A DNA stretch of 64,000 bases from Allobosea lupini. Lineage in GTDB: Bacteria; Pseudomonadota; Alphaproteobacteria; Rhizobiales; Beijerinckiaceae. The position numbers and the translations under genes are program-made. The stretch is taken from NCBI RefSeq assembly GCF_900109525.1, contig NZ_FOAN01000004.1:186001-250000 (forward strand), read 5' to 3'. Numbering within the stretch: the first letter of the stretch is position 1; every line of letters begins with the position of its first letter. The notes below the pieces were generated by a model. That model was not told where the DNA came from, searched no databases, and saw nothing but the letters and a program-made list of their open reading frames with translations. Positions 29,250 to 37,291 of this stretch are shown piece by piece.

Positions 29250-31142
29250 ATGATCGATCTGATCTTCGCGCAGACGCTCAACGGCTTGGCCTCGGCCTCG
29301 TCGCTCTTTCTCGTCGCCTGCGGGCTGTCGATCATCTTCGGCGTGACGCGGATCGTGAATTTCGCGCACGGCTCCTTCTACATGCTGGGCGCCTATCTCG
29401 CCTTCACGCTGGTTTCGCGCTTCGGGCCGGCCGATGCGCTCGGCTTCTGGGGCGGCGTGCTGCTGGCGGCTGTCATCGTCGCGGCACTCGGCGCGCTCGT
29501 GGAGATCGTGATCCTGCGCCGGATCTACCAGGCGCCGGAGCTGTTCCAGCTGCTCGCCACTTTCGGCCTGGTGCTGATGGTGCAGGACATCGCGCTCGGC
29601 ATCTGGGGGCCGGAGGACAAGCTCGGCCCGCGCGCGCCCGGCTTCAAGAGCTTCGTCGTGCTGATGGGCAGCCGCTTCCCGAGCTACGAGCTCTTCCTGA
29701 TCGTGGTCGGGCCGATCATGCTCGGCCTGCTCTGGTTCCTGTTCCAGAAGACGCGCTGGGGCACGCTGGTCCGCGCCGCGACGCAGGACCGCGAGATGGT
29801 CGGCGCCCTCGGCGTCAACCAGCGCCTGCTCTTCACCTCGGTCTTCGCCTTCGGCGCCGGCCTTGCCGCCCTCGGCGGCGCGCTGCAGCTGCCGCGCGAG
29901 GCCGTGAACCTGCACATGGACCTCTCGATGATCTCGGAGGCCTTCGTCGTCGTGGTGGTCGGCGGGCTCGGCAGCGTCACCGGCGCCTATCTCGCAGCCG
30001 TGCTGATCGGCATCATCCACGCCTTCGGCATCCTGGTCTTCCCGAAGATCACGCTGGTGCTGGTCTTCCTGGTGATGGCCGTCGTCCTGGTGATCAAGCC
30101 CTACGGGCTGATGGGCAAGCGCCCGGTCGGAACCGCCCATGCCCATGGCCCGGTCGAGCCGCTGCTGCTGCCGGCCAGCGCGAACGTCAAGCTGATCGGC
30201 CTCGCGGCGCTCGCCGTGCTGCTGCTCGCCCCCTTCATCGTCGCCGACCACTGGCTGCTGACGCTGACCGAGCTCTCGATCTTCGCGCTGTTCGCGGCGT
30301 CGCTGCACTTCATGATGGGCCCCGGCGGCATGGCTTCCTTCGGGCACGCCGCCTATTTCGGGCTGGGTGCCTATGGCGCGGCGCTGGCGGTTAAATGGCT
30401 GGGCATGCCGATGCTGCCGGCGCTCGCCTTCGCGCCCTTCCTCGCCGGCATCGCCGGCTTCGTCTTCGGCTGGTTCTGCGTGCGGCTGTCGGGCGTCTAT
30501 TTGGCCATGCTGACGCTCGCCTTCGCCCAGATCGCCTGGGCGACCGCCTTCCAATGGGTCGACGTCACCGGCGGCGACAACGGTATTCTCGGTGTCTGGC
30601 CGGCGGCCTGGGCGAGCTCGAAACTGGTCTACTACTATCTCGCGCTCGCGATCTGCGTCGCCGCGATCCTCTGCCTTCGCGTCGTGGTCTTCGCGCCCTT
30701 CGGCTATGCCTTGCGGGCCGGCCGCGACAGTCCTCTCCGGGCCGAGGCGATCGGCCTGCCGGTGATGCGCATCCAGTGGATCGCCTTCATCATAGCGGCC
30801 TTCGCTGCCGGCATCGCCGGCGCCTTGTTCGCCTTCTTCAAGGGCTCGGTCTTCCCGACCTATCTGGCGATCCCGCGCTCCGTCGACGGCCTGCTGATGG
30901 TGCTGCTCGGGGGCGTCCAGACCGTGTCGGGCCCGATCGTCGGCGCCTTCGCCTATATGGGCCTGCAGGAGCAGTTGATGAAGGCGACGATGTACTGGCG
31001 CTTCGTGCTCGGCGCCTCGATCGTCCTGCTCGTCATCCTGTTCCCGCGCGGGCTGGTCGGCACCGCCCTCGCCTTCGCCGAACGGCGGCGCGAGGCCGAG
31101 CCTGCCACGCACGTCGCCGCCACGCCGGAGCCCGCCCGATGA
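29250..31142 (+). CDS. fused LivH-LivM permease
   Basis: 630 residues holding both permeases of a Liv-type importer. Residues 1 to about 290 are LivH-like (GLSIIFGVTRIVNFAHGSFYMLGAY, then the EAA-like region DREMVGALGVNQ). Residues about 320-625 are LivM-like (FMMGPGGMASFGHAAYFGLGAYGAA, AGRDSPLRAEAIGLP). Separate genes are the rule, although fused forms occur in Proteobacteria. The reading frame is continuous, so this is not a frameshift. It overlaps livG as ATGA. Confidence 0.92.
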   Translation: MIDLIFAQTLNGLASASSLFLVACGLSIIFGVTRIVNFAHGSFYMLGAYLAFTLVSRFGPADALGFWGGVLLAAVIVAALGALVEIVILRRIYQAPELFQLLATFGLVLMVQDIALGIWGPEDKLGPRAPGFKSFVVLMGSRFPSYELFLIVVGPIMLGLLWFLFQKTRWGTLVRAATQDREMVGALGVNQRLLFTSVFAFGAGLAALGGALQLPREAVNLHMDLSMISEAFVVVVVGGLGSVTGAYLAAVLIGIIHAFGILVFPKITLVLVFLVMAVVLVIKPYGLMGKRPVGTAHAHGPVEPLLLPASANVKLIGLAALAVLLLAPFIVADHWLLTLTELSIFALFAASLHFMMGPGGMASFGHAAYFGLGAYGAALAVKWLGMPMLPALAFAPFLAGIAGFVFGWFCVRLSGVYLAMLTLAFAQIAWATAFQWVDVTGGDNGILGVWPAAWASSKLVYYYLALAICVAAILCLRVVVFAPFGYALRAGRDSPLRAEAIGLPVMRIQWIAFIIAAFAAGIAGALFAFFKGSVFPTYLAIPRSVDGLLMVLLGGVQTVSGPIVGAFAYMGLQEQLMKATMYWRFVLGASIVLLVILFPRGLVGTALAFAERRREAEPATHVAATPEPAR

Positions 31143-31900
31143 GCCCGGTTCTCGAAGTCCGCAATCTCGGCAAATCCTTCGGCGGCGTGCGCGCCGTCGA
31201 CGATGTCAGCTTCTCGGTCGAGGCCGGTAAGCTGCTGGCGCTGATCGGCCCGAACGGCGCCGGCAAGACCACCTGCTTCAACATGCTGAACGGCCAGCTC
31301 CCCTCCGACCGCGGCGAGGTGATCTTCGACGGCAAGACAATCACCGGCCTCAAGCCGCGCGAGGTCTGGCGGCTCGGCGTCGGCCGTACCTTCCAGATCA
31401 CCGCGACCTTCGCCTCGATGAGCGTACGCGAGAACGTGCAGATGGCGCTGATCTCGCATGCCGGCGAGACCTGGACACTGTTCGGCCGGGCCAAGGACCG
31501 CCATGTCGCCGAGGCGGACGCGCTGCTTAGCCAAGTCGGCATGCTCGACCAGGCCGAGCGTGCCTGCGGCGTCCTCGCCTATGGTGACCTGAAGCGGGTC
31601 GAGCTCGCGGTCGCGATCGCCAACAAGCCAAAGCTTCTGCTGATGGACGAGCCGACCGCCGGCATGGCGCCGCGCGAGCGCATCGCGCTGATGGCGCTGA
31701 CCGCCGAGATCGCCCGGGAGCGCGGCATCGCCGTCTTGTTCACCGAGCACGACATGGACGTGGTCTTCGCCCATTCCGACGCGATCCTGGTGCTCGACCG
31801 CGGCAAGCTGATCGCCAAGGGCCGTGCCGAGGAGGTCCGCAACGATCCGGCCGTGCGCGCGGTCTATCTCGGCTCCGGCGCGACCTCGGGAGGCCACTAG
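31139..31900 (+). CDS. ABC transporter ATPase, LivG type
   Basis: 253-residue ATPase starting MSPVLEVRNLGKSFGGVRAV. Walker A is GPNGAGKTTCFNM. The signature region reads LAYGDLKRVELAVAIA in place of the usual LSGGQ-like form, as in LivG-family proteins (LSYGEQRRLEIA). Walker B is LLLMDEPTAGM. Coupled to the fused permease by ATGA. Confidence 0.92.
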   Translation: MSPVLEVRNLGKSFGGVRAVDDVSFSVEAGKLLALIGPNGAGKTTCFNMLNGQLPSDRGEVIFDGKTITGLKPREVWRLGVGRTFQITATFASMSVRENVQMALISHAGETWTLFGRAKDRHVAEADALLSQVGMLDQAERACGVLAYGDLKRVELAVAIANKPKLLLMDEPTAGMAPRERIALMALTAEIARERGIAVLFTEHDMDVVFAHSDAILVLDRGKLIAKGRAEEVRNDPAVRAVYLGSGATSGGH

Positions 31901-31926
31901 GAATGATCGTTTTCATTCATTCGCGC

Positions 31927-32032
31927 CGTCATCCCGGACGGAGCGCAGCGGAGATCCGGGATCCATTCCGGAGCTTAGCCGAGAGAGGTTCCGGAATGGG
32001 TCCCGGGTCTCCCTACGGTCGCCCGGGACGAC
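31927..32032. repeat. 106-bp palindromic intergenic repeat
   Basis: Starts CGTCATCCCGGACGGAGCGC and ends CGCCCGGGACGA. Internal pairing includes GGATCC-ATTCCGGA with TCCGGAAT-GGGTCC. It is a REP-like unit inserted between livG and livF within one operon, a different family from the elements at 2861 and 24789. Confidence 0.7.
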
Positions 32033-32063
32033 CAAGCTTGTTTCGAACGGTGAGAAGCGAGCG

Positions 32064-32777
32064 ATGACCCAACCCATGCTCGAGATCGAAGGCCTCAACG
32101 CCTATTACGGCCGCGCCCATATCCTGCACGGCGTCGGCTTCTCGATGGGGCGCGGCGAGGTGCTGGCCCTGATGGGCCGCAACGGCGCCGGCAAGTCGAC
32201 CACGATGAAGGCAGTGATGGGGCTGGTGCCGCCGCAAGCCGGCCGCGTCACCTTCGAGGGGCACACCATCGTCGGCCGCGAGCCGTTCGAGATCGCCCGC
32301 CTCGGCATCGGCTATGTCCCGGAGGAGCGCCGCGTCTTCTCCGAACTCAGCGTGATGGAGAACCTCTCGGTGGCGCAGCGGCCCAAGCGCGAGGGTGCGC
32401 CGCACTGGACGCCGGAGCGGCTGTTCCAGCTCTTCCCCAATCTCGGGCGCATGCGCGACCGGCCGGGCGGGGCGATGTCGGGCGGGGAGCAGCAGATGCT
32501 GACCATCGCCCGTACACTGATGGGCAACCCCAAGCTCGTCCTGCTCGACGAGCCCTCGGAAGGCCTCGCCCCGGTCATCGTCGAAGAGATGGCCAAAACC
32601 ATCCTGGCGCTGAAAGGCGAAGGGCTCTCGGTGCTGATCTCAGAGCAGAACCTGCACTTCGCCGGCTCGGTCGCCGACCGCGCCACCATCATCGAGAAGG
32701 GCCTGATCCGCTTCACCGGCACGATGGACGAGCTCAAGGCGGATGAGGCGGTCAGGGCGCAGTATCTGTCTGTGTGA
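32064..32777 (+). CDS. ABC transporter ATPase, LivF type
   Basis: 237-residue ATPase starting MTQPMLEIEGLNAYYGRAHI. Walker A GRNGAGKSTTMKA, signature MSGGEQQMLTIAR, Walker B LVLLDEPSEGL. It is the second ATPase of the Liv-type importer, 163 bp after livG because of the inserted repeat. Confidence 0.93.
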   Translation: MTQPMLEIEGLNAYYGRAHILHGVGFSMGRGEVLALMGRNGAGKSTTMKAVMGLVPPQAGRVTFEGHTIVGREPFEIARLGIGYVPEERRVFSELSVMENLSVAQRPKREGAPHWTPERLFQLFPNLGRMRDRPGGAMSGGEQQMLTIARTLMGNPKLVLLDEPSEGLAPVIVEEMAKTILALKGEGLSVLISEQNLHFAGSVADRATIIEKGLIRFTGTMDELKADEAVRAQYLSV

Positions 32778-32810
32778 GCGACCGAGCTGGCGGCGGCCCG
32801 CGCTGGCTCC

Positions 32811-32968
32811 TCCCTTCCCCCTTGTGGGGAAGGGTTTGGGATGGGGGTGGTGCCGCTTGGTGACCGGGGGCAGGAAGGAGGCTGGCAGCAGTGGTCGCGC
32901 TGTCAGCTCCTATCGATCGCTCCGGCTTTGCGACCCCCACCCCTGCCCCTCCCCACAAGGGAGGGGGG
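32811..32968. repeat. 158-bp palindromic intergenic repeat
   Basis: Outer arms are CCCTTCCCCCTTGTGGGGAAGGG on the left and CCCCTCCCCACAAGGGAGGGG on the right (each shown here as recognised hairpins). Inner arms GGGATGGGGGTGGTG and CGACCCCCACCCC pair. It lies in the convergent space between livF and metQ. Confidence 0.7.
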
Positions 32969-32985
32969 TAGCGCTCGCCCAAACG

Positions 32986-33014
32986 AAAAACCCCGGAAGC
33001 TTGCGCTTCCGGGG
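32986..33014 (-). terminator. intrinsic terminator of the metNIQ operon
   Basis: A 10-bp perfect stem CCCCGGAAGC/GCTTCCGGGG (32991-33000 with 33005-33014), with a 4-nt loop, is followed on the minus strand by a run of five T. It lies 39 nt after the metQ stop. Confidence 0.85.
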
Positions 33015-33052
33015 CAGGTGCCCGGCCGTGACGACGGCCTGGGGGAGGAGCC

Positions 33053-33850
33053 TTACCAGCCGGCGAGGACCGAGCCCTTGAAGCGCTCGGCGACGAAGGC
33101 CTTGATCTCGGGGGTGTGATAGGAGGCGAGCAGCGCCTTGACCCAGGGCTTGTCCTTGTCGGCCTCGCGCACCGCGATCAGGTTGACATAGGGACCCTTC
33201 GGATCCTCGCGCAGGATCGCCGAGGTCGGCTCGATCTTGGCGTCGACGGCATAGTTGGTGTTGATCGCGGCGGCAGCGACGTCGGCGAGCGAACGCGGCG
33301 TCTGGGCGGCCTCGATCTCGATGATCTTCAGCTTCTTCGGGTTGCTGACGATGTCGGCGACGGTCGGCTTGAAGCCGACGCCGTCCTTGAGCTTGATCAC
33401 GCCCTTGTCCTGAAGCAGCAGCAGCGAGCGGCCGCCATTGGTCGGGTCGTTCTGGATCGCGACGGTGGTGCCATCAGGAACCTCGGCCCAGCTCTTGTAC
33501 TTCGACGAGTAGATGCCGAGCGGGAAGTTCACGGTCAGGCCGACACTGACGATCTTGAAGCCGCGATCCTTCACCTGGTTGTCGAGATAGGGCTGGTTCT
33601 GGAAGGAGTTTGCCTCGAGCTCGCCGGCGGCCAGCGCCTGGTTCGGCACGACATAGTCGGAGAACTCGATGATCTTGAGGTCGAGCCCGTTCTTGGCGGC
33701 GATCGGTTTCACCTTCTCGAGAATCTCGGCATGCGGGCCGGGCGAGGCGCCGATGCGGACGACCTGGTTCTGCTGGGCGAGCGCCGGGGCGGCGATGACG
33801 AACGAAGCGGCAAGGCCGAGCGCGATGCGGCGGCTGACGAAGATGGACAT
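33053..33850 (-). CDS. metQ: methionine ABC transporter binding protein (NlpA family)
   Basis: 265-residue MetQ/NlpA-type binding protein. Signal peptide about residues 1-25 (LGLAASFVIAAPALA), mature start QQNQVVRIGASPGPHAEIL. There is no lipobox cysteine, so it is probably soluble in the periplasm, unlike the E. coli lipoprotein. GELEANSFQNQPYLDN is the family signature. It follows metI by 43 bp and ends at a strong terminator. Confidence 0.92.
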   Translation of the reverse strand: MSIFVSRRIALGLAASFVIAAPALAQQNQVVRIGASPGPHAEILEKVKPIAAKNGLDLKIIEFSDYVVPNQALAAGELEANSFQNQPYLDNQVKDRGFKIVSVGLTVNFPLGIYSSKYKSWAEVPDGTTVAIQNDPTNGGRSLLLLQDKGVIKLKDGVGFKPTVADIVSNPKKLKIIEIEAAQTPRSLADVAAAAINTNYAVDAKIEPTSAILREDPKGPYVNLIAVREADKDKPWVKALLASYHTPEIKAFVAERFKGSVLAGW

Positions 33851-33893
33851 AGTGGCTCCTTGGTGAACTGAACGGGTTGAAAAAGGAAAGCAA

Positions 33894-34559
33894 TCAGGCG
33901 TGGCGCAGGCGCTTGTTGAGGCGGCGCGAAAGACGATCGCCGACGCTCTGCACGGTCTGGACGAGGACGATCAGCACGGCGACGACGATCGCCATCACAT
34001 CCGGCATGAAGCGCTGATAGCCGTAGCGGATGCCGAGATCGCCCAGCCCGCCGCCGCCGACGGCGCCGACCATGGCCGAGAAGCCGAGCAGGCTGACCAG
34101 CGCCAGCGTCAGGCCGAGCACGATCGCCGGCAGCGCCTCGGGCACCAGCACCTTGCGGACGATCTGCAGCGGCGTCGCGCCCATCGAGCGGGCGGCCTCG
34201 ACCAGGCCCTGATCGACCTCGCGGATCGCCGCCTCGATCAGGCGGGCAATGAAGGGCGTCGCTGCAACCGTCAGCGGCACGGTCGCGGCGAAGGTGCCGA
34301 TCGAGGTGCCGGCGATCAGTCGGGTGAAGGGGATGATCGCGACGACCAGGATGATGAAGGGCGTCGAGCGCGTTGCGTTGACCAGCGCACCGAGCATGGC
34401 ATTGACCGCAGGCGCCGCGAAGAGTTCGCCCTTCTTGCTGGTGGCGAGGAAGACGCCGAGCGGCAGGCCGAGAGCGGTGCCGAGGCCGGCGGCGATCGCG
34501 ACCATCAGCAGCGTGTCGCCGGTCGCCTCGACGATCAGGCGGATGAGTTCAGGAGACAT
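33894..34559 (-). CDS. metI: methionine ABC transporter permease
   Basis: 221-residue MetI-type permease with about five hydrophobic segments. NATRSTPFIILVVAIIPFTR and the EAA loop LVEAARSMGATPLQIVRKVL (about residues 130-150) are typical. Start at 34559 chosen from family length. It overlaps the metN stop by 11 nt, so translation is coupled. Confidence 0.93.
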   Translation of the reverse strand: MSPELIRLIVEATGDTLLMVAIAAGLGTALGLPLGVFLATSKKGELFAAPAVNAMLGALVNATRSTPFIILVVAIIPFTRLIAGTSIGTFAATVPLTVAATPFIARLIEAAIREVDQGLVEAARSMGATPLQIVRKVLVPEALPAIVLGLTLALVSLLGFSAMVGAVGGGGLGDLGIRYGYQRFMPDVMAIVVAVLIVLVQTVQSVGDRLSRRLNKRLRHA

Positions 34560-35658
34560 GGCCGACCAACTCCGCCTTGAGATCAAGGGATTTCAGCGCG
34601 CCGAAGACGGCGGCGAGCTCGGGCTCGCTCGCCGGCACCGAGACCAAGAGGCTGCCGAAGGGCTTGTCGCCGATCGCATCGATGCGGCCGGCGAGGATGT
34701 TGACGTCGACGCCGATCACGGCGCTGAGGCGGCTGATCACCGGCGTCGTCGCGTTCTCGCCGGTGAAGGCGATGCGCAGCACGGCGCTGTCGCCGGCCAG
34801 CGCCTGCTGATGAATGCGGCCGGCGAGGTATTCTGGGACCTCGACGCCGGTCACCGCCTCGACGAAGCTCGCCGTGGTCGGATGGCGCGGCTTGGTCATC
34901 ACTTCGAAGGTCTCGCCCTCCTCGACGATGCGGCCGCCCTCAATCACCGCGACGCGGTCGCAGATCTCCTTGATCACCGGAATCTCGTGGGTGATCAAAA
35001 GGATGGTGATGCCGAGCTCGCGATTGACCTGCTTCAGCAGAGCCAGGATCGCGCGGGTCGTCTCGGGGTCGAGCGCCGAGGTCGCCTCGTCGCAGAGCAG
35101 CACCTTCGGCTCGGTCGCCAGCGCCCGGGCGATGCCGACCCGCTGCTTCTGGCCGCCGGACAGCTCGGCCGGATAGCGCTTGCGCTTGTCGGCGAGCCCG
35201 ACCAGGTCCAGCAGGCGGCTGACCTGCGCCTCGATCTTCGCCCGCGGCACGCCGGCGATCTCCAGCGGCAGCGCGACATTGTCGAACACGGTGCGCGACG
35301 ACAGCAGGTTGAAATGCTGGAAGATCATGCCGGTGGCGCGTCGGCGCTCGCGCCAGCCCGCCTCGGTCAGATTGGTGACGTCCTCGCCCTCGATCAGGAT
35401 GCGGCCCGAGCTGGCGCGTTCCAGCCCGTTGACCAGGCGGATCAGCGTCGACTTGCCGGCGCCGGAGCGGCCGATCACGCCGACGATGCTGCCGCGCGGC
35501 ACGACGAGGTCGATGCCGGCGAGCGCCGTCACCGGCTCCTGGCTGTCGCGGCCGGCAAAGGTCTTGCCAACTCCCTCGAAGCGAATGATCGCATCGGCGG
35601 GCGGCACTGGAAGGATGTCCTCGACGCGAAAGGCGCCGGGCTTCACGGGGGCGTTCAT
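34549..35658 (-). CDS. metN: methionine ABC transporter ATPase
   Basis: 369-residue ATPase. ABC domain about residues 20-260 (Walker A GRSGAGKSTLIRL, signature LSGGQKQRVGIA, Walker B LLCDEATSALD). A C-terminal NIL regulatory domain (about 285-369) binds methionine and gives trans-inhibition in characterised homologs. Of two adjacent ATGs, 35658 has the better distance to TGAGGA. It lies 7 nt after a small gene in the same operon. Confidence 0.93.
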   Translation of the reverse strand: MNAPVKPGAFRVEDILPVPPADAIIRFEGVGKTFAGRDSQEPVTALAGIDLVVPRGSIVGVIGRSGAGKSTLIRLVNGLERASSGRILIEGEDVTNLTEAGWRERRRATGMIFQHFNLLSSRTVFDNVALPLEIAGVPRAKIEAQVSRLLDLVGLADKRKRYPAELSGGQKQRVGIARALATEPKVLLCDEATSALDPETTRAILALLKQVNRELGITILLITHEIPVIKEICDRVAVIEGGRIVEEGETFEVMTKPRHPTTASFVEAVTGVEVPEYLAGRIHQQALAGDSAVLRIAFTGENATTPVISRLSAVIGVDVNILAGRIDAIGDKPFGSLLVSVPASEPELAAVFGALKSLDLKAELVGHVS

Positions 35659-35665
35659 CATGTCC

Positions 35666-35860
35666 TCAGAAATGCGTGTGGCACGACCAGTGCGCAATGC
35701 CCAATTGCTCGAGCGTGACCTCGCGGATCGAGCGGCGGCGCTCCTCGGCGCCGAGCTCGGCCAAAGGCCGCTCCAGCCAGCGCGGCTCGCTTGGTTCGGC
35801 CGGCACGGCCCGCTCGAACCAGGCGGCGAATGCCGCGCGCAGTGTCTCGAACAGCGTCAC
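35666..35860 (-). CDS. small protein of unknown function in the met operon
   Basis: 64 residues from a GTG start, with GAGGAG 7 nt upstream. It begins MTLFETLRAAFAAWFERA (amphipathic helix) and carries REVTLEQLGIAHWSCHTHF at the end, with a C-terminal Cys and His pair. No family recognised. It lies between the other small gene and metN with gaps of 11 and 7 nt, so it is co-transcribed under the SAM-II riboswitch. Function unknown; a role in sulfur handling is only a guess. Confidence 0.7.
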   Translation of the reverse strand: MTLFETLRAAFAAWFERAVPAEPSEPRWLERPLAELGAEERRRSIREVTLEQLGIAHWSCHTHF

Positions 35861-35871
35861 CGAGGTGCTCC

Positions 35872-36111
35872 TCAGGCCGCCAAGCGCAGGCCGGGACGCG
35901 AACGGACGAGCTGGCGCGCTGCCAGTTCGGCCGCAACCGGCGTGGCGAAGCGCTGGCCTTCGAGCCGGTCGAAGGCGGCCGATGCCGAGATGAAGGTGAA
36001 GAAGCGCTCATCGGCGCCGCGGGCGACGAGGCCCGCCTGGGTTTCGCCGATCTCGATGACATAAGCCTGACGAGCCGGCGGGCTGGGAATGACCTGGGAC
36101 TGGAACGACAT
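35872..36111 (-). CDS. small protein of unknown function, first full gene of the met operon
   Basis: 79 residues, MSFQSQVIPSPPARQAYVIE onward, with GAAGG 5 nt before the ATG. The body (EIGETQAGLVARGADERFFTF, ISASAAFDRLEGQRF) looks like a small alpha/beta domain without recognised motif or cysteine. It is the first gene after the riboswitch and the short Cys-rich frame. No function can be assigned. Confidence 0.7.
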   Translation of the reverse strand: MSFQSQVIPSPPARQAYVIEIGETQAGLVARGADERFFTFISASAAFDRLEGQRFATPVAAELAARQLVRSRPGLRLAA

Positions 36112-36189
36112 GATGACCTTCGCCGCGTTACGGCGCCCTGTAGTACGGTGATGTCTGGATTGATGCCGCGGAACGGCGTCAGCGCTGGA

Positions 36190-36255
36190 TCAGCGACAAC
36201 AACACATCATCGAACGGACGATCGGTTCGACAGGGCGGAGAACGGAGCCGGTCAT
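36190..36255 (-). CDS. 21-residue leader frame ending Cys-Cys-Cys-Arg
   Basis: Reads MTGSVLRPVEPIVRSMMCCCR then stop. AGGAG lies 6 nt before the ATG. An alternative ATG two codons earlier adds MN but has no space for ribosome binding. It lies between the SAM-II riboswitch and the first met-operon gene. Three consecutive TGT codons just before the stop suggest a cysteine-responsive leader peptide, as described for polycysteine leaders in mycobacteria. A possible hairpin (GACGCCG with CGGCATC, one mismatch) follows the stop directly. Confidence 0.6.
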   Translation of the reverse strand: MTGSVLRPVEPIVRSMMCCCR

Positions 36256-36279
36256 GTTCATCTCCTCAAGCTGGGGAGC

Positions 36280-36348
36280 CCACGACCACATCGTGGCGCT
36301 TTAGCGTTTGGTGACGCGGCGCAAGCTGCTCGCTCAAATCTCCGCGGC
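36280..36348 (-). ncRNA. SAM-II riboswitch (SAM_alpha) upstream of metNIQ
   Basis: On the minus strand, CGCGG-AGATTTGAGC (from 36347), AGCTTGC, CCGCG (36319-36315) and ACGCTAAAGCG reproduce the SAM-II order: P1 arms CGCGG/CCGCG, the AUUUGA loop, the GCUUGC segment and the CUAAA A-rich 3' part that forms the pseudoknot. The aptamer is about 36297-36348. A 6-bp hairpin CCACGA/TCGTGG follows at 36280-36296. SAM-II binding would lower expression of the downstream leader frame and transporter genes. Confidence 0.88.
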
Positions 36349-36372
36349 CATCGGTGACCCGACGACATCCGC

Positions 36373-36401
36373 AATCTAGGAAATGCCGTTCTGCATGTCA
36401 A
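36373..36401 (-). promoter_or_regulatory. sigma-70 promoter of the riboswitch-metNIQ transcript
   Basis: TTGACA (36401-36396), 17 nt, TAGATT (36378-36373) on the minus strand. Predicted transcription begins about 36366, some 18 nt before the riboswitch P1 arm, as expected. The stretch 36402-36577 up to the divergent gene shows nothing else that I can name. Confidence 0.7.
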
Positions 36402-36577
36402 TCCAAACGTTCTTTTAAAGGTACGCACCGATCAGGAAGAGCCTTTCGTCGAACGGCAAGAGAAGGAAATTTTCTTTTCCGGCGCAGCCCATTCCTCCCT
36501 CGACGTAGAACAACATGCCATTCTGGCGTCGCGGGCCCGACCTGCTATCGTCCGCTCCGACTGAACGTGGGGATGGG

Positions 36578-37288
36578 ATGAACGACAGGACGGACAGCGC
36601 CAGCAGCGCGGACGGCCGGATGACGGTGGCGGGCAGCACCTTCGTTCAGGACGTCGGCAGGCCGCTCGCCTTCACGGCCGACGGGCTCGTCGCGGTCTCC
36701 GGGCACGACTGGCGCGATGGCGTGCTGCATGATGCCGCCCTAATCGAGGGCCATGCCCGGCCGGATCGCGCGCGGATCGCCCGGATCGACCAGCCCGAAC
36801 CGGCGCAGGACCTGTCTCTGACGATCCGCTCCTTCCCCGGGCAGAGCGCGCCGCTGCTGCGGCTGAGCCTGCCCGCCGGGGCACAGGGCGATCTCGACGA
36901 CCGGCTCGCCGCCGAACTCTTCCTGCCGCAACCCTTGTTCGCAGCGCTGCGGCAGGATCTCATTGACGGACGCGCCGGTCATCTCTCCTTCGCCGCGACG
37001 ACCAATCTCTGGCTGCGCGAGGGCAATGCGGACGAAGAACCGCCGGTCTTCCATCTCCCACCGGAGGCCGATGGCCGGCCGGCGCAGGCTCATGGCCGGG
37101 TGCACAGCATCAGCTGGCGCCCGCTGGACCCGGCTGGCGACCCGGCCTTTGTTGCGTCCGGGCAGCCCGATCAGGAAGCGGAGGAGCCGGAAGACCCGGT
37201 CTCCGAGCAGCTGCGGCGGATCAACTGGAGCCTGAAGCAGGTCCTGATCATCCTCGTCTTCCTGATGCTGATCATCGCGCTAAAATAG
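36578..37288 (+). CDS. putative tail-anchored protein of unknown function
   Basis: 236 residues. Residues 1-210 are hydrophilic and without recognised domain, with an acidic stretch near 200 (QEAEEPEDPVSEQ). The last 20 residues, KQVLIILVFLMLIIALK at the extreme C-terminus, form a single membrane anchor, so the body would face the cytoplasm. There is no signal peptide. The ATG at 36578 has a GGGG-rich stretch upstream. It ends 3 bp before the convergent stop of the next gene. Confidence 0.7.
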   Translation: MNDRTDSASSADGRMTVAGSTFVQDVGRPLAFTADGLVAVSGHDWRDGVLHDAALIEGHARPDRARIARIDQPEPAQDLSLTIRSFPGQSAPLLRLSLPAGAQGDLDDRLAAELFLPQPLFAALRQDLIDGRAGHLSFAATTNLWLREGNADEEPPVFHLPPEADGRPAQAHGRVHSISWRPLDPAGDPAFVASGQPDQEAEEPEDPVSEQLRRINWSLKQVLIILVFLMLIIALK

Positions 37289-37291
37289 GGC

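Noticed and set aside
29169..31112. A 647-codon open frame antisense to the fused LivH-LivM gene
   Set aside because: Charged, repetitive composition (Asp, Glu, Gln, Arg, His) typical of the reverse of GC-rich coding sequence, with no family signature. The plus strand encodes an unmistakable permease.
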